The notes below the pieces were generated by a model, which searched no databases, had not been told where the DNA came from, and saw nothing but the letters and a program-made list of their open reading frames with translations. 64,000 nucleotides of DNA from Anaeramoeba flamelloides (taxonomy: Eukaryota > Metamonada > Anaeramoebidae). The translations under genes were made by a program, and so were the position numbers. Numbering within the stretch: position 1 is the stretch's first letter; every line of letters begins with the position of its first letter. The stretch spans positions 19,282,001 through 19,346,000 of the forward strand of contig JANTQA010000023.1 in NCBI GenBank assembly GCA_027625915.1, written 5' to 3'. This document shows, one piece after another, positions 46,527 to 58,700 of the stretch.

Positions 46527-47047
46527 CTAAATTCCAAAAATGTGGACACAGTTAGGACAGTTGAAAAAAAAATACTGCATTTTAAAACCAATTTGATAAT
46601 AATTAAAATTTTAACATCTATTTTTTGATTTTTTTTCTTTTCTATTTTGTTTCACATCTTTTTTTTTCAACTTATACAATCATCTATGTTTGATAGAAAT
46701 TCTTTTTAATGATCTAAAATAGAAATATGTGGAGTTTTTTAAATAGAAAAAACACATACAATTGGTATATGATATCTCAACATAGGATCGATCAATAATT
46801 ATTGATAAAATTTCATCAAATTAAACAATACATTTTCTTTTCAGCTCGTTTCATTATTTTTGACACACCTAATTTTTATTTTTGATTTTTATATTTTATT
46901 CTTTTATTTGGTTTAAAATAATTACTTATAAAACATTAATACTGTGTTACTTTAACGTTATTTGATATTAGGTTTGGAAAAATATAATAAATTGAGTTTT
47001 TTGTTTTCAAATTTTTGATTTTCGGTGTTTCCAAATATTTGGACTGG
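46527..47047 (+). mobile_element. Family P repeat, copy 1
   Basis: Aligns in the same direction with 54730-55256 (shared TTTCTATTTTG, AATAGAAAAAACACATACAA, GATATCTCAAC and GGTGTTT blocks). Ends CTAAATTCCAAAAATGTGGA and ATTTGGACTGGG are weak inverted repeats. Confidence 0.55.
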
Positions 47048-47205
47048 GATTTATTAAAATTTTTAAATATAAAGAAAAATATTAAAAAATGTTAATAATT
47101 GCCAAATTCAAAATATTCATTAAAAGAACTTTAAAAAAATAATTTAAAATTAATTATTAAGAAATATTTTAATTTCAAAAATTACTAAATAATATAATAA
47201 TTAAT

Positions 47206-47654
47206 TACAGCCGTTCCAAGGATACCATAAAATTTCAAATAAAACACAATTGAGTTTTTTCCCTCTATTTTCAATTTTCAAAAAATTGGGAAATAAGAGT
47301 TATTATTCAAAAAAACTTTTCAATAAATGAGCTATTATTCAAAATTTAGAAAAATCAAAAAAAAAAAAATTCAAGATCCCATGAAACTTAAAAATTATCA
47401 GTCCAAAACAGCTTAAAAAATATCAATATTTACTGATCTTTAAAAATTTACCATTTTTGAACAATATTTTTTAGTGCTTCAAGAATCTTCAAATTTTTTT
47501 TTTGATTATTCTAAATTTTGAATAATAGCTCATTTATTGAAAAGTTTTTTTGAATAATAACTCTTATTTCCCAATTTTTTGAAAATTGAAAATAGAGGGA
47601 AAAAACTCAATTGTGTTTTATTTGAAATTTTATGGTATCCTTGGAACGGCTGTA
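47206..47654. mobile_element. TA-flanked MITE with long arms (family C)
   Basis: TA CAGCCGTTCCAAGGATACCA ... complement ... TA, 449 bp. Arms of about 165 bp (47208-47372 and 47488-47652) are nearly identical, so it is recent. TA duplication and CAG termini fit Tc1/mariner. Only one copy in the window. Confidence 0.85.
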
Positions 47655-49169
47655 AATAACGAAAAAATACCAGTCAATTGTTTATTTTTGATTTTGTCAA
47701 AGAATAAAAAAAAATACCCTTTTTTTATTATTATTTTATTTTATAAATAATATGTCCTTAATAAAATTAAGCACTATTTTTTTCTGATTAATATTTTTTG
47801 AAATCTAAGTTTATAAATTAATTCAATTAACCACTGGTATAAATTTTTTTTTTAGAATAAAAACACTCTCAACTTTTGAATATCGTATATATTTTTTGGA
47901 ATTAGTGTGAACTTTTTTATTTTTTTTTAAAAAATTGGGGTTGAGAAAAGTTTGAAATCAAAGAATAAGTTAATATATTAAATTAGAATGCTTTTCCAGT
48001 GAGTTTATCCTTTTAGTTTAACTTTTTTTTTATTTTACCATTTAAAACTAAAAAAAACATTTAAAGACCAAATTAGTCTCTTTTGTGAAAAGAAAATTTC
48101 CATAATTTAGAATTTGTTTTAGTAAATGAGTTAAAACAAGAGAGTGAATCTAAAAATATACATAATTTCAAGTGTGAATTCAATGATTTTGGCAAAAAAT
48201 GTTTTCAAGAAAAAGTTAAATTGAAACTTTATTTATTTTTATTTTTTCATTTAGTTTTTTTAATTGTATTAATGGAAAGTATTTGATCAGTTTTCCATTT
48301 TTAGTGTTTTTTGGGTTGTAGCGAGATATTTCCAAAATCGTGTTATTTTTTTAAAAAAATTTTTTTTTACATAAAAAAAAAATAAAAATATAATCTCTAA
48401 AATTTTAACCTTTATAACCTAATTATTAAACTTAAAAATAATTTGAATTTCGAATACTGATAAATTACCCAAAAATTGTAAAAAATTCATTGTACAAATT
48501 AGTATTTTTCGTGCAAGTATTCAAACCATGACTTATAAAACGTTTTTTGTCAAAAAATATTTTAAAATATACTCATTTTAAAATATGTGTTATATGAAAA
48601 AAAAAAAACCAATTTTATTCAAGGATTGTGTGAAAAAATTTTAAAATGAAATAAACATCTTTCCAACATTTATTCAAATTTATTAGTGTTATGAATATTT
48701 TTTACTCACTTTTTGGAAAATGGATTAGATTTCTAATGTAATATTCCCACAAAAACTCTCAATAATTAATAAAAATATAAAATCCAAAAAAATAAAAATA
48801 TTGGTAAAACCATTTTTCTTTCGTTTACAATTCAAAATTTACATATAAAAGGTTCGAAAATAAATTTTCACTTATACCATTCCTGTAACATTTCTTTTAA
48901 AGTACACTAGAGTTGAGTACAAGGGTATACCTATCAAAAAAAATAGGTAAAGTCTTTTTTAAAAAGGTATAAAAAAGTTCTTTTGAATTTAACTTTTTTT
49001 TTTTTTTGAGAAAGTAATTTGATTGTTTATCATCAAAAATCACAAAAAAAACCCAAAAATTGCCTATTTTAAATTTCCAAATTCACAATCACTTTTAACT
49101 GTTTTTTCTGTTTAAACATAGTCTTTTTTGTTACTCACATAAATTAAAATAAAAATAATCCTTAAATGA
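47655..49169. other. Gene-free AT-rich stretch
   Basis: Homopolymer-rich unique sequence; no gene or defined repeat seen. Confidence 0.5.
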
Positions 49170-49332
49170 TACTTGAATGATAAATGGGAAAAATTTTTCA
49201 ATATCATTTCCTTTTTTTTCTTTCCTAAATAGAGTTCTCAAAGAACCAAGACCTAATTGTTATTCTATGTAAAAAAGGAAATTGAAAATATTGTGGTAGA
49301 TTTTTCTCGTTTAAAATTCAAATACCAGTATT
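49170..49332. mobile_element. Family L palindromic MITE, next to a promoter
   Basis: GATACTTGAATGATAAATGG at the left and TTAAAATTCAAATACCAGTA at the right, with inverted GGGAAAAATTTTTC and GGAAAT blocks. It ends only ~40 bp before the ATG of the small secreted-protein gene, so it probably supplies part of its upstream region. Confidence 0.6.
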
Positions 49333-49371
49333 AACCTTGAGATTTTTTATTTTTTCTTATTTTGCTCAAAG

Positions 49372-49859
49372 ATGAGACTTTTATTATTACTTAGCTTTGT
49401 TTTTTTCGTTTTAGTGGCGTCAAAAACACCACCAACCTTCCCCAGTCAGTTTCATGTTCATTATACATTTTATGACGAAACAAATAAAAGGCAATCCAAT
49501 GTGTAATTAATAAAATATTTTTTTTCTACTTCCCCTTACTTTGTTTTCTTTTTTTGAATTAAATTATTTCCTTCGTCACTTTTTCATAAAATCAAAGAAC
49601 TTTGTATTGGGATATGAAAATTGGTTCAGGCAGATCAAAAATGGTAAACACGATCAAGGGTATTGGCACAGAAATATCTATTGCCAACTATGACAAGCTT
49701 GATTTTTATTTTTATAAGGCTTATGAACCAAGCTGTAAAATTGACTATCTTGTTCCACCAATGAGGCCATATGCAGTCCCTTCTGAATCTGTGTATATAG
49801 GATCAGAAATTGTGTTTGATCTTGAATGTGATCATTGGAGATATACCTGTAAAAATTAA
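49372..49859 (+). CDS. Small secreted protein, two exons (130 aa)
   Basis: Exon 1 49372-49502, intron 49503-49597 (95 nt, GTAATT...TCAAAG), exon 2 49598-49859. The joined protein starts with a signal peptide (MRLLLLLSFVFFVLVASK) followed by a soluble ~110-residue beta-rich domain with YTFYDETN, NVTLYWDM and IGSEIVFDLECDHWRYTCKN at the end. The splice creates an NVT sequon. Two or three cysteines (one in SCKID, two near the C-terminus) could form a disulfide. No known family recognised. The acceptor is a short AAAG without a strong pyrimidine tract, but the reading frame fits only this join. A lone terminal exon at 53853-54043, which also ends in Trp-rich sequence with a Cys close to the stop, may be a distant relative. 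Confidence 0.7.
49503..49597 (+). other. Intron of the small secreted-protein gene
   Basis: 95 nt, donor GTAATTAATAA, acceptor ATCAAAG, T-rich in the middle. It interrupts a Val codon after the second base. Confidence 0.65.
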
Positions 49860-50038
49860 CATTTTTCTTTTCTTCACTTTTCTAATTTTTAACTTTCTAG
49901 AATTAGGCTATTCCTTTTCAGAAAATAGATCGGCAGTCGTTATTTTTTAAAGAAGCTTCATCAATTTTAAGATCACAGTGTTTTTTTGTTCCAAACCCTT
50001 CAACAATAAACAATAATTTTTCTTTTTCTAACCCTTAA

Positions 50039-50563
50039 GGACTACCTTTTCAGGTTAAAACAATGAAATAATGTATAAAAACACCCTTGGAAGAGTTTTG
50101 TAATCTCAGTAATATTTACACACTGGGAATTTCTTTGAGAATATATGGGAATTTTTAACAATTTCAACAATTTTCACAATTTTTACCTTGTTAGATCATA
50201 ACAAATTTTGATTTTAATAATTTAGAATTTCCATCTCAACTTTCTGAACTCACAGTAATACCTCTGGCTGTTCTACATATTTTTTACATTTTCTTTTACA
50301 AGTTTGAAATGTTCTCAAATTTGAACTTGCACTTGAAAATCACCAAAAGCCATTTTTTAGCAATTATTGTTTTTGTTATTTTCAATTTCCCTTTTGTTTG
50401 AAAAAGAAAGAAAAAAAGTATGCGTGAAAAGGTAAAGATGATAAAAAATGTGTTTTTTTTTTTTTTTTGTCCAATTTCTTTAGAATGAAAATTCTTTTTG
50501 AGATAATTGAAAGTAAATAGCAAAATTACTCAACACTTTCCCTCAAGGGTGGGAACGTAGTCC
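50039..50563. mobile_element. TTAA-flanked MITE, copy 2 (piggyBac-like)
   Basis: GGACTACCTTTTCAGG ... GGGTGGGAACGTAGTCC between TTAA at 50035-50038 and 50564-50567. Same orientation and family as 7992-8510, diverged by small indels and substitutions. Confidence 0.8.
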
Positions 50564-50872
50564 TTAAAGCTACCTGTTTGATTTAGAGGTTTTAAAATAA
50601 TTATTCAAACAACATCAAAACTTAAATTTAGTCTCCGGTTGGGTGTGTCTTTTTATATAATATTTACCATAAAAGAAATGTGAAAAATAAATCATTTATT
50701 ATTACATCTTTTCACATTAAGCCATTAGCTTCGACCATTGAGAATTCTAAGATTAAAGTTGTTGTTGTTGGGTGTAAATTCCAGTCGTGATCAATAGTTT
50801 AAATATCTCTAAAACATAGATTAGTATAGTAAAATAGTAGTAAAAAAGATCTCATCGATTAAAAATTGAATA

Positions 50873-51384
50873 GTTTTGAAAAAAATCCCTGACATTGAAA
50901 ATAAGTATGATCATCATTATTAATTGTTAATATTAGGGAAATTGTTGTGCAATGGCTTTTAATTATGAAAATTTAAAATCAAATCCTTTTTATAAATAAC
51001 CAAATTTTTTATCAATCTAGTAATAAACCGACCTAAAGTTTATTAAAGTAAGGTATCCATAGAATAAATATTTAATTGTTTGATTACCTGAAGTATATAT
51101 ACCTATTTTAAAAAAAAAAATTAGCGTTTTTATAGAGGTTGGCTATAATTTCTACAATCAGAATTTTTATTCTTGTTTTTGAATGGCTGAATATTATTTT
51201 GAACAAGTATAATTTAATTTATAATTATTCTAATTCGTATATTGTTATAATTTTTATAGTTTGATTCATAAATAAAAGCAATTATTTTTAATCAATTTAA
51301 GAAATTACACAAAAATTTTCCTAATATTAACCATTAATAATGATGACCAGACTTATTTTCAATGTCAGGGATTTTTTTTCAATG
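50873..51384. mobile_element. Family F element, uninterrupted copy
   Basis: Inverted ends TTGAAAAAAATCCCTGACAT and ATGTCAGGGATTTTTTTTCA; the arms pair over ~110 bp. It carries the empty site (TAA at 50997-50999) that is occupied by family E in the copy at 61183-62136. Confidence 0.7.
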
Positions 51385-51745
51385 CTATCTATTGTAATTT
51401 GTAAAAACACCAAAAAATGAGAGAAAAAAATTAAAACTTTCCAAGACAATTTTAAAGATTAAAATACAAAATTCAGACTTCAAAGTTGAAAAATATCTGT
51501 ATTTCTATAAACGGATTTGAGAAAATAAATAATATATTTTTCTTGATAGGGTGATATTTATAACACACTTTCAAGAAAAATATATTTCTCATTTTCGAAA
51601 CAATGAGTCAAATTACATAAGTTATTTTTCTTTGAAGTGGTGAGGAATCTTTAAGGATCAAAAACAAAAAAAAATTCTTTAAAGTTTTTTTATTCTTTTT
51701 GGATCATTAAAGCTAGAAGAATTTAAGAATTCTTATTATTATTGA

Positions 51746-52274
51746 TGGAAGAAGTGTAACTTACACTCATAAATGTCCTTTTACTTAAATTTCCTCAAAG
51801 GTAATTTAAGCCACAAAATCCTAGATTTGTCGATTTTCCAAGAGAAAGAAATACCCAAAATTTTATGTTTAAAAAGTCAAAGCCAAAAATTGATAAGGAA
51901 AAAATCAAAAGTAAAAAATTGAAAAGAAAAAAGGAAAAAAAATTGAAATTTAAAAAGGGTTTAAAAGTAGCAATTGGTAAAAAATCAAAAAAAAAACAAT
52001 GCTATCTTTAATTAAAGACTCCCAAAATCACAGTCACAATACTTTTAATTGATTTAATTTAATTTGATAATTGATCATGAAGGTTCATTTGGGGATCGTT
52101 GTTTAATTGTTGTAATTTCATTTTTTTTTTGATCTGATTTGCTTTAAACCTTTGGCCATTTTTAGCCTTTGCTTTTTTGTTTTTATTTTCAAGTTACTCA
52201 TACTTTCATGATTCTTTGTCACAGTATTAGCAAGTAAAGGATTTTTTTTTTTTTCCTTTGTAACTCTTCTTCCC
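51746..52274 (+). mobile_element. GGAAGAAG-ended repeat (family G), copy 2
   Basis: TGGAAGAAGTGTAACTTACA ... GTAACTCTTCTTCCC. The inverse of 22343-22858. Left-end fragment also at 2419-2500. Confidence 0.65.
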
Positions 52275-52800
52275 ACTATAAAGTAGATTCAAAACAGGTT
52301 AAAAATGGAAAAAAAATCGAATTTTAGAATTCTTAATAAAAGTATTACAAGGAATTACTCTCAACAAAAAAAAATTTTTTTATCTCGAATACAACATTTT
52401 TTGAAAATTTAATTCCTCATCCCTTTTAAACTCTCAAGATCAATGCGTACGTTAGCTACAATAGATTTAAAATACTATTTTTAAAAAAAAACAAATAACC
52501 GGTTAATTTTGCACTATGAAAAATCCACATTTCTTCTATTCCTCTGTCTCTTCAATTTTTTAATATTTAGTGACTATTTCAAACAACTCGACAAGTTAAA
52601 TGAATCAACAAAAAAACAAATTTGAAAATTCAATAATACTCTAAATCAGTAGAGTATTTTAAAATTAGAAAGATCTTTTTTCAAGAAATAACCCATATCT
52701 TTATTCTTAGAAAATTGGTTATTGTTGATCATTTTTATTAACTTACCTTTCAAAAAAAAAAAATAATAACTTTCTAAAATTTTTCTCAAATGTAGATTAG

Positions 52801-53001
52801 TACAACTGGTTTCACTTTTAAAGTACAACTTTTGAACTAAATTTAAGGTGCAAAAAAAAAATCTCAAATTAAAGTACAAAATTTGAATTTTTTATTTTTT
52901 ACAAATTATTTTTTTAGAATCTGAATTTTGTGCTTTAATTTGGGATTTTTTTGTGTCTTTAATTTAGTCAAAAGTTTGTGTCTTAACCGAGGAACTGACT
53001 A
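52801..53001. mobile_element. Family B palindromic MITE
   Basis: TA CAACTGGTTTCACTTTTAAA ... CCGAGGAACTGAC TA; moderately eroded. Confidence 0.7.
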
Positions 53002-53852
53002 TATTGATTTTTTAATCGAAATTTAAGGTTTTGAAAAATTAACAGCAGTTTTCATGGAGTATTCTGTTTTATTCTGAAAGTATTAGATTTTTGAGAAAAG
53101 CATAAAACTTAACGGGTAGAGTTAACTTTTTTGGAAATTTTTATTTTTAGCTGACCAATAAAGATATATCTGAAACTGAAATCACTCAAACGAAATTAAT
53201 AACTATTGTTAAATCCTCAAAGCCAATTTCACATGAATAGAGAAAAATCTAGAGCAACAAAAAAATCCAAGAAAGTTCAATTTTACTAATTTTTACAACA
53301 AATATCGAAATTTCTAAAATTAAAAATGCGTAAATTTTGGTTTATTATGATGTTTTGAATTCTATTTCGGTTTGCAAATAATCAATCTAATTTTTGGGCT
53401 TTGGTTTTTGTTTTGAAAATGTGGTAAAAAAAAACTCAAAAAAAAGTCAATTTTATTTATAGTTACAACCCCATTCCAAAATTGAAAATTGTTACATTTA
53501 TAATTTATTGGGTGTTTAAAATCACAAATTTATTAAAAAAACATGAAAAAATCAGAAATCATTTTTATACATGAGTAAAAAAATATTTGAAAATGTTAAA
53601 TTTTACTATCATTTTACAATTAAAATTGATTCAACAATTTTTTTTAATTTTAAAATTTTTTTTCAGAAATGTTGATTGCAACAAAGAGAAATAAATTTTT
53701 AAGGAATTTTTTACAGTAATTTTCCATTTTTTAATGAATGTTCCTAAATATTTAAAAATGCAGATGTTTTTTTTTGTTATTAATTTCTAATTATATTATT
53801 TTTATTTTATTTTATTTGAATATTTATATATAAATATAATGATATTATATAG

Positions 53853-54043
53853 GGGATACTGACAAATTTCACTGGGTGACAGATTATTATGTTACATATA
53901 CAGGTAGTTTTTATTACCCTGTTAGAATAGACCAACATGGTAACACACTTGATACAACAACAAGTCATTGGGATGTACCTAAAGTTGGACCAACTGATCC
54001 AATTGTTTATAATGTTAATTCAAATTGGAATTGTCAACCATAA
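53853..54043 (+). CDS. Terminal exon of a small protein gene, first exon not found
   Basis: An acceptor (GATATTATATAG) precedes an open stretch of ~62 codons without ATG. It encodes GDTDKFHWVTDYYVTYTGSF..., then DQHGNTLDTTTSHWDVPKVG, and ends NSNWNCQP with TAA at 54041. G+C is well above its flanks and the codon use looks normal, so this is coding sequence. A signal-peptide exon is expected upstream, but none of the ATG-led stretches before it (for example at 53734) is convincing. It may be the 3' exon of a gene whose start has decayed. Loosely resembles the end of the protein at 49372-49859. Poly-A (54093) and CA/TA repeats follow the stop. Confidence 0.5.
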
Positions 54044-54071
54044 ATAATATATTTATTAAGATCATCTAGGC

Positions 54072-54120
54072 ACACACACACATATATATATGCAAAAAAA
54101 AAAAAAAAAAAAAAAAAAAC
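54072..54120 (+). repeat. CA/TA microsatellite and poly-A run
   Basis: ACACACACACATATATATAT then about 29 A, starting ~30 bp after the stop of the exon at 53853-54043. Confidence 0.9.
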
Positions 54121-54729
54121 AGAATCGATCAAATATGTGTGTCTCTTATCACTTCCCAGTTTTATTAATAATGATTTCTTATTTTATTCTTCTTACTTTT
54201 ACCCAAGGATAATGAAAGTTCAATTATAACTCCAAACTTTTGATGATTATTAATTTTAAAATATTCTTAATTCTTATTTAATTATAAATTTCTTTATTTT
54301 TTTTTAATAATCGGAATTATTTCTAAAATCCAAACTAAAAAAAAAAAAACATAAATTTATGAAAAAAATATTATCAAGACCAAACAAAATTAAACTTAGA
54401 TCCGAGGAATCATTACTTTTAAAAAAAAAACATTAATTATTTGTAAAGTTTTTCTTAAAGGAAATACTATGATGATTTTTGAAAATTATGCCAGATCTAC
54501 ATTTATATAGAGATTTCATTATTATTATTATTAGTAATAAATTTGAAAGGGTCAAATTTTGATTTGAACTAAGTGAGACACTTTATAAATTATATTTTAA
54601 TATAACTAGAGCATTCTCTGATAATTTGAGAATTAAAATGTAAAGAATTTTTAATTTTTCTATTAATTTTCTGAGAAAAAAAATGTTATATTTCTGAGGA
54701 TTGAATTGTTTCAGGCCGTATACACTAAA

Positions 54730-55256
54730 CCAGATTCCAAAATTTTGGTAACATCTAAAATATTCCAAACAATAACAGCACTACAGATTTATTCGATTTG
54801 GTGCTAATTTTGAACTTTACGAACTATTTTTCTCATTTTTCATCTTTTTCTATTTTGCTTTCATTTCATTTTTCCCAGTTTGATAATTGTTTTGGCCTAT
54901 CAGAAATTATTTTACAATGACTGAGAAAGTTAAAGTTGAATTTATTTAAATAGAAAAATCACATACAATTAGTTGATGATATCTAAACCACTGATCAATC
55001 AATAATTGTTTGTAAAATTTCAACAAATTTATCAATAAATTTTGTTGTATTGACATCTCCAAAATTTTATACACAAAAATAATTTATTGGTATTGATAAT
55101 CATTTATTTTTTGTTTTGTGAGTATTGTAATTTATAAAAAATTGTTAACATTTCAATTATTAAATGATTTTCTTTTGGTATTTCTTCAAGAATTGATTTA
55201 ATAAATTTATTTTTCCAAAAATTGAATTTTGGTGTTTTAAAAATTTTGAATTGGGG
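54730..55256 (+). mobile_element. Family P repeat, copy 2
   Basis: Direct repeat of 46527-47047; ends CCAGATTCCAAAATTTTGG and AATTTTGAATTGGGG. The minus-strand frame at 54583-54768 overlaps it and is not a gene. Confidence 0.55.
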
Positions 55257-55747
55257 TTAACCTTAGAGGGTTAACTTTAAAAGGAAAACGAAATAAAAAG
55301 TCAAGGTAATCGAATAAATAATTTTTAAATAAAAAAATTACCATCAATAACAATCAACTTGATTAACAAGAAATGAAGTTATCAACATTCACAGATTATT
55401 TTTCATTTAAATTTCTCAATTTTCAGGGTACTATAATTAGGATATAAACATATACATAAAAAATTCCACAATATTTATATATATATATAAAAAAAATATA
55501 ACTCAAATTTTAAAATGATAATTTTTAAAAATATTTTATTCAAATCAGAATTTAAAAAAAGTTTAATTCTTTTATAATAAAGAACAATAGGAATCAAATT
55601 ATTCAAAAATTCATAAATAAATAAAATAACAAAAGAAAGAAAAAAAAAACTGAAATTTCAATTTCATTTAATTACTAATAATTTATAATATTGATTAAAT
55701 GAAATGAAAAGCAAAATAGGAAATAAAAAGATCATAAATAAAAAAGA
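55257..55747. other. 3' flank of the SBBP-propeller gene
   Basis: Unique AT-rich sequence with a short TA repeat at ~55476-55488; nothing else seen. Confidence 0.4.
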
Positions 55748-58700
55748 TTAAATTTGTTTAATTTCTTTATTCTCTTCAATTGGTTTATATTTTTCATTTT
55801 CATTTGAATAATTATAATTTAGATCATTCTTTTGTGTTTGATTATTTAAATATGAAGGATAAACTGTGTTTGGATAATTTGGTTGATCGAGAAGAGTAAA
55901 ATTATCATTATCATTATTATTATTATTAACATAATTATTATTATTAACATAATTGTTATTATTATTCATAAAATCATTATTATTATTAAAATAATTATTA
56001 TTATTAAAATCATTATTATTATTATTATAATTATTATTGTTGTTGTTCATATAATTATTTTTTTTCAGATCACTATCTCTTTTCAATAAATTAGTTTTTT
56101 CAATTGTTTTTTGGTTCTGTATGGAAGCATTATTTAACATGTTTTGATTGTTTCTTTTAATTTGGTTGTATCTATTTACTCTGATGAGTGCAATTATCAT
56201 TCCAATTACAAAAGCGAAGATACCGATTGAAATGCTAAAATAAAAAGACCATCCAGTTGTGACCGAATTTTTATCGTAACATATGCTTGCCATATCGGAG
56301 CTTGTTTCCCCATCTGGGCAAGCTTCGCAGTATGTTTGACCTTGTGAGTCTTGGTATGTTCCAGCTTTGCAATTCAGGCATTCGGTTGACCCATAGTTAA
56401 TATTATAGGTACCCCATGAACATTCATAGCAATAATATGAGCCATAATAAGCATTGTACGTACCAGGTAGGCAAGATGAGCATTGCACAGTACCCGCTTG
56501 ACTACTTTGGGTCCCAGGAGCGCATTGCAGGCACGCTGTTTGCCCATACTTATCTTGGTATGATCCTATATTACAAAGCGAACAATAGTTTTGTCCTTTG
56601 TAATTATTTGCAGTTCCAGGCTGGCATTTTAAGCAATCAATGCTCGAATTGCTTCCCATGTTAGGGTTATAGGTGCCTTCGCCACAGAGCAGGCAATCTG
56701 ACTGTTCTTGGTATGGGTTATAAGAACCTGGATTACATAAAGAGCACTCTCCAGCGCCGAATAAAGAGTATTCTCCTGACCCACAGCTGAGGCAATCACT
56801 TTGAGAGGTCGAACCTTTATTTGGGTTGTAAGTGCCTGAATTGCAACTACTGCAATAGACAGACCCGTTATTTGTGCTATAGTGTCCTGGGGGACAAAGT
56901 GTACAATTGTGGGACCCGGTTGTAGAGAAGGATCCAGTGGGGCATAATTGACAGGTCGAGTTGTCTGTCATCCCGGTGTTGTTTGAGAATGATCCAGCGG
57001 GGCATTTGGTGCACATGTAAGTCCCATTTTGGGATGAATAAGTACCCCTTGGGCAGGGATAGCACTTTTCTGAATTATAGGCAAAAGAGTATGTGCCGAC
57101 TCCACATTTGGTGCAAATTAACTCACCTGTGTTTTCGTTGGTATTTGAAATCATTTCGCCGGGCACACACCACTGATTGTTAACTTGTGAAAGAAAAGAG
57201 TCTGTATTTCCGCCATTGAATTCGCCTTGGAAGACGTCTGATGTTGTTACTAAGTCACCAGATTTATAAGTGCTTCCAGAGATCAGCAGATTTTTGGTTA
57301 CGTCCATTGAAGATACCACTGTTCCCGCGTCACCAATCCCGATGGAAATATTGGCAATGGTTTGTTGTTTGCTGGGGTTGAAAACTGCCACGTATCCTGA
57401 ATTCCCAATGTTGGTAGTATATTTCTCAAATGGGTTGCCTCTTCCGGCTAACACTAAGCCTCCATGGTGCGCAAAGCTAATACTACTAATAGTAAAATGC
57501 ATTTCTCCGCTTGCCACATCTCTTCTATTAAAATAAGAAGAGTAAATGAATTCTTTGGTATATAAATCTATTTCGAGAAAAAAGCCATTATCGTAGCCAT
57601 ACCCTTCATACTCCCTTGAATAGGCATCATATGTGGTATATAAATCGTCACTCTTTGTGTTACCTGAAACAAGAATAATGTTCGGTGCCAGCTTATTTTT
57701 TGTAATTGAAGTAAAAGTGTCATCATTGGAACCCCCGAAATATGAGCAATAAAATACTTGTAAGCTACTGTAAAAGACTTGTGCAATCCAACCATCGCTC
57801 CCGCCTTCGAGATTAGACTGGAAGGCGCCATATGATGTTTGAAGATCATCACTATTTGTCGTACCAATAATCCAATAGCATTCCCTTGACGGATCATAGA
57901 TCATCCCTTGAGCGGCAGGAACAACGTCTAAATTGGCCGAAATGCAATTACTGCGTATGATCGTGGATCCGTCTCTCGTGATTTGGGTGATGTAAGTTGA
58001 TGGGTGCTCTTCATCGGTGACCTGGCAACTCTCAAATGTGTTGGTATCAGGAAACGAGCCATAGGTCACGCCCAAAATGGTGATCATGTTTTCGCTTTCC
58101 TCGATCGAGATCGCACTTCCATAATTCCTGGGGCCAGCGGAGCACAAGAGCGTGGACATAATAAGGTCCGTCCCCTCGCTGTTAAGAATTGTGACAAAGG
58201 TTCCCTGCGTCATTGTGTCGCAATATGATCTTATTGCATGCTTCGTGGTTGGGAAGCGATTATACAACGTAACACCTGTTGTTGATCCTGTCAGGCATAC
58301 ACTTGTTCCACTTTGTGCTGTGGTGTCTAATTTGAAATCAGACAAAAGATCGTCTTGGATCGATCCAATAAATGTTGACCATATGAGCTTTGTTTCGTTC
58401 AATAAAAACTTGGTCACAAACAAATCATGATCACCCCCAGAGTAGTTTTTGAAAACTACATTATCTGTTGTTGGGAAATCAAGCGAAGACGTGCTCCCAC
58501 CCAAGTAGACGAAATCGCCTTCCCTTTTGACAACAGTTGCGCTTTCATCATTGGAACCCCCAAGGAAACTTGAAATGATCGGATCAACAATTAAGCGCTC
58601 GTTTGGCTGGTGCCTTGGATCCGTGATTTTGAAAGTGACCAAATAAAGGTTTTTGTTTGGGTTGCCGCTGCCCTCAAGTCTTTCAACCTCAAAGCTCCCC

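Noticed and set aside
55883-56089. Plus-strand poly-Ile protein
   Set aside because: Complement of the AAT repeats that encode Asn in the minus-strand surface protein.
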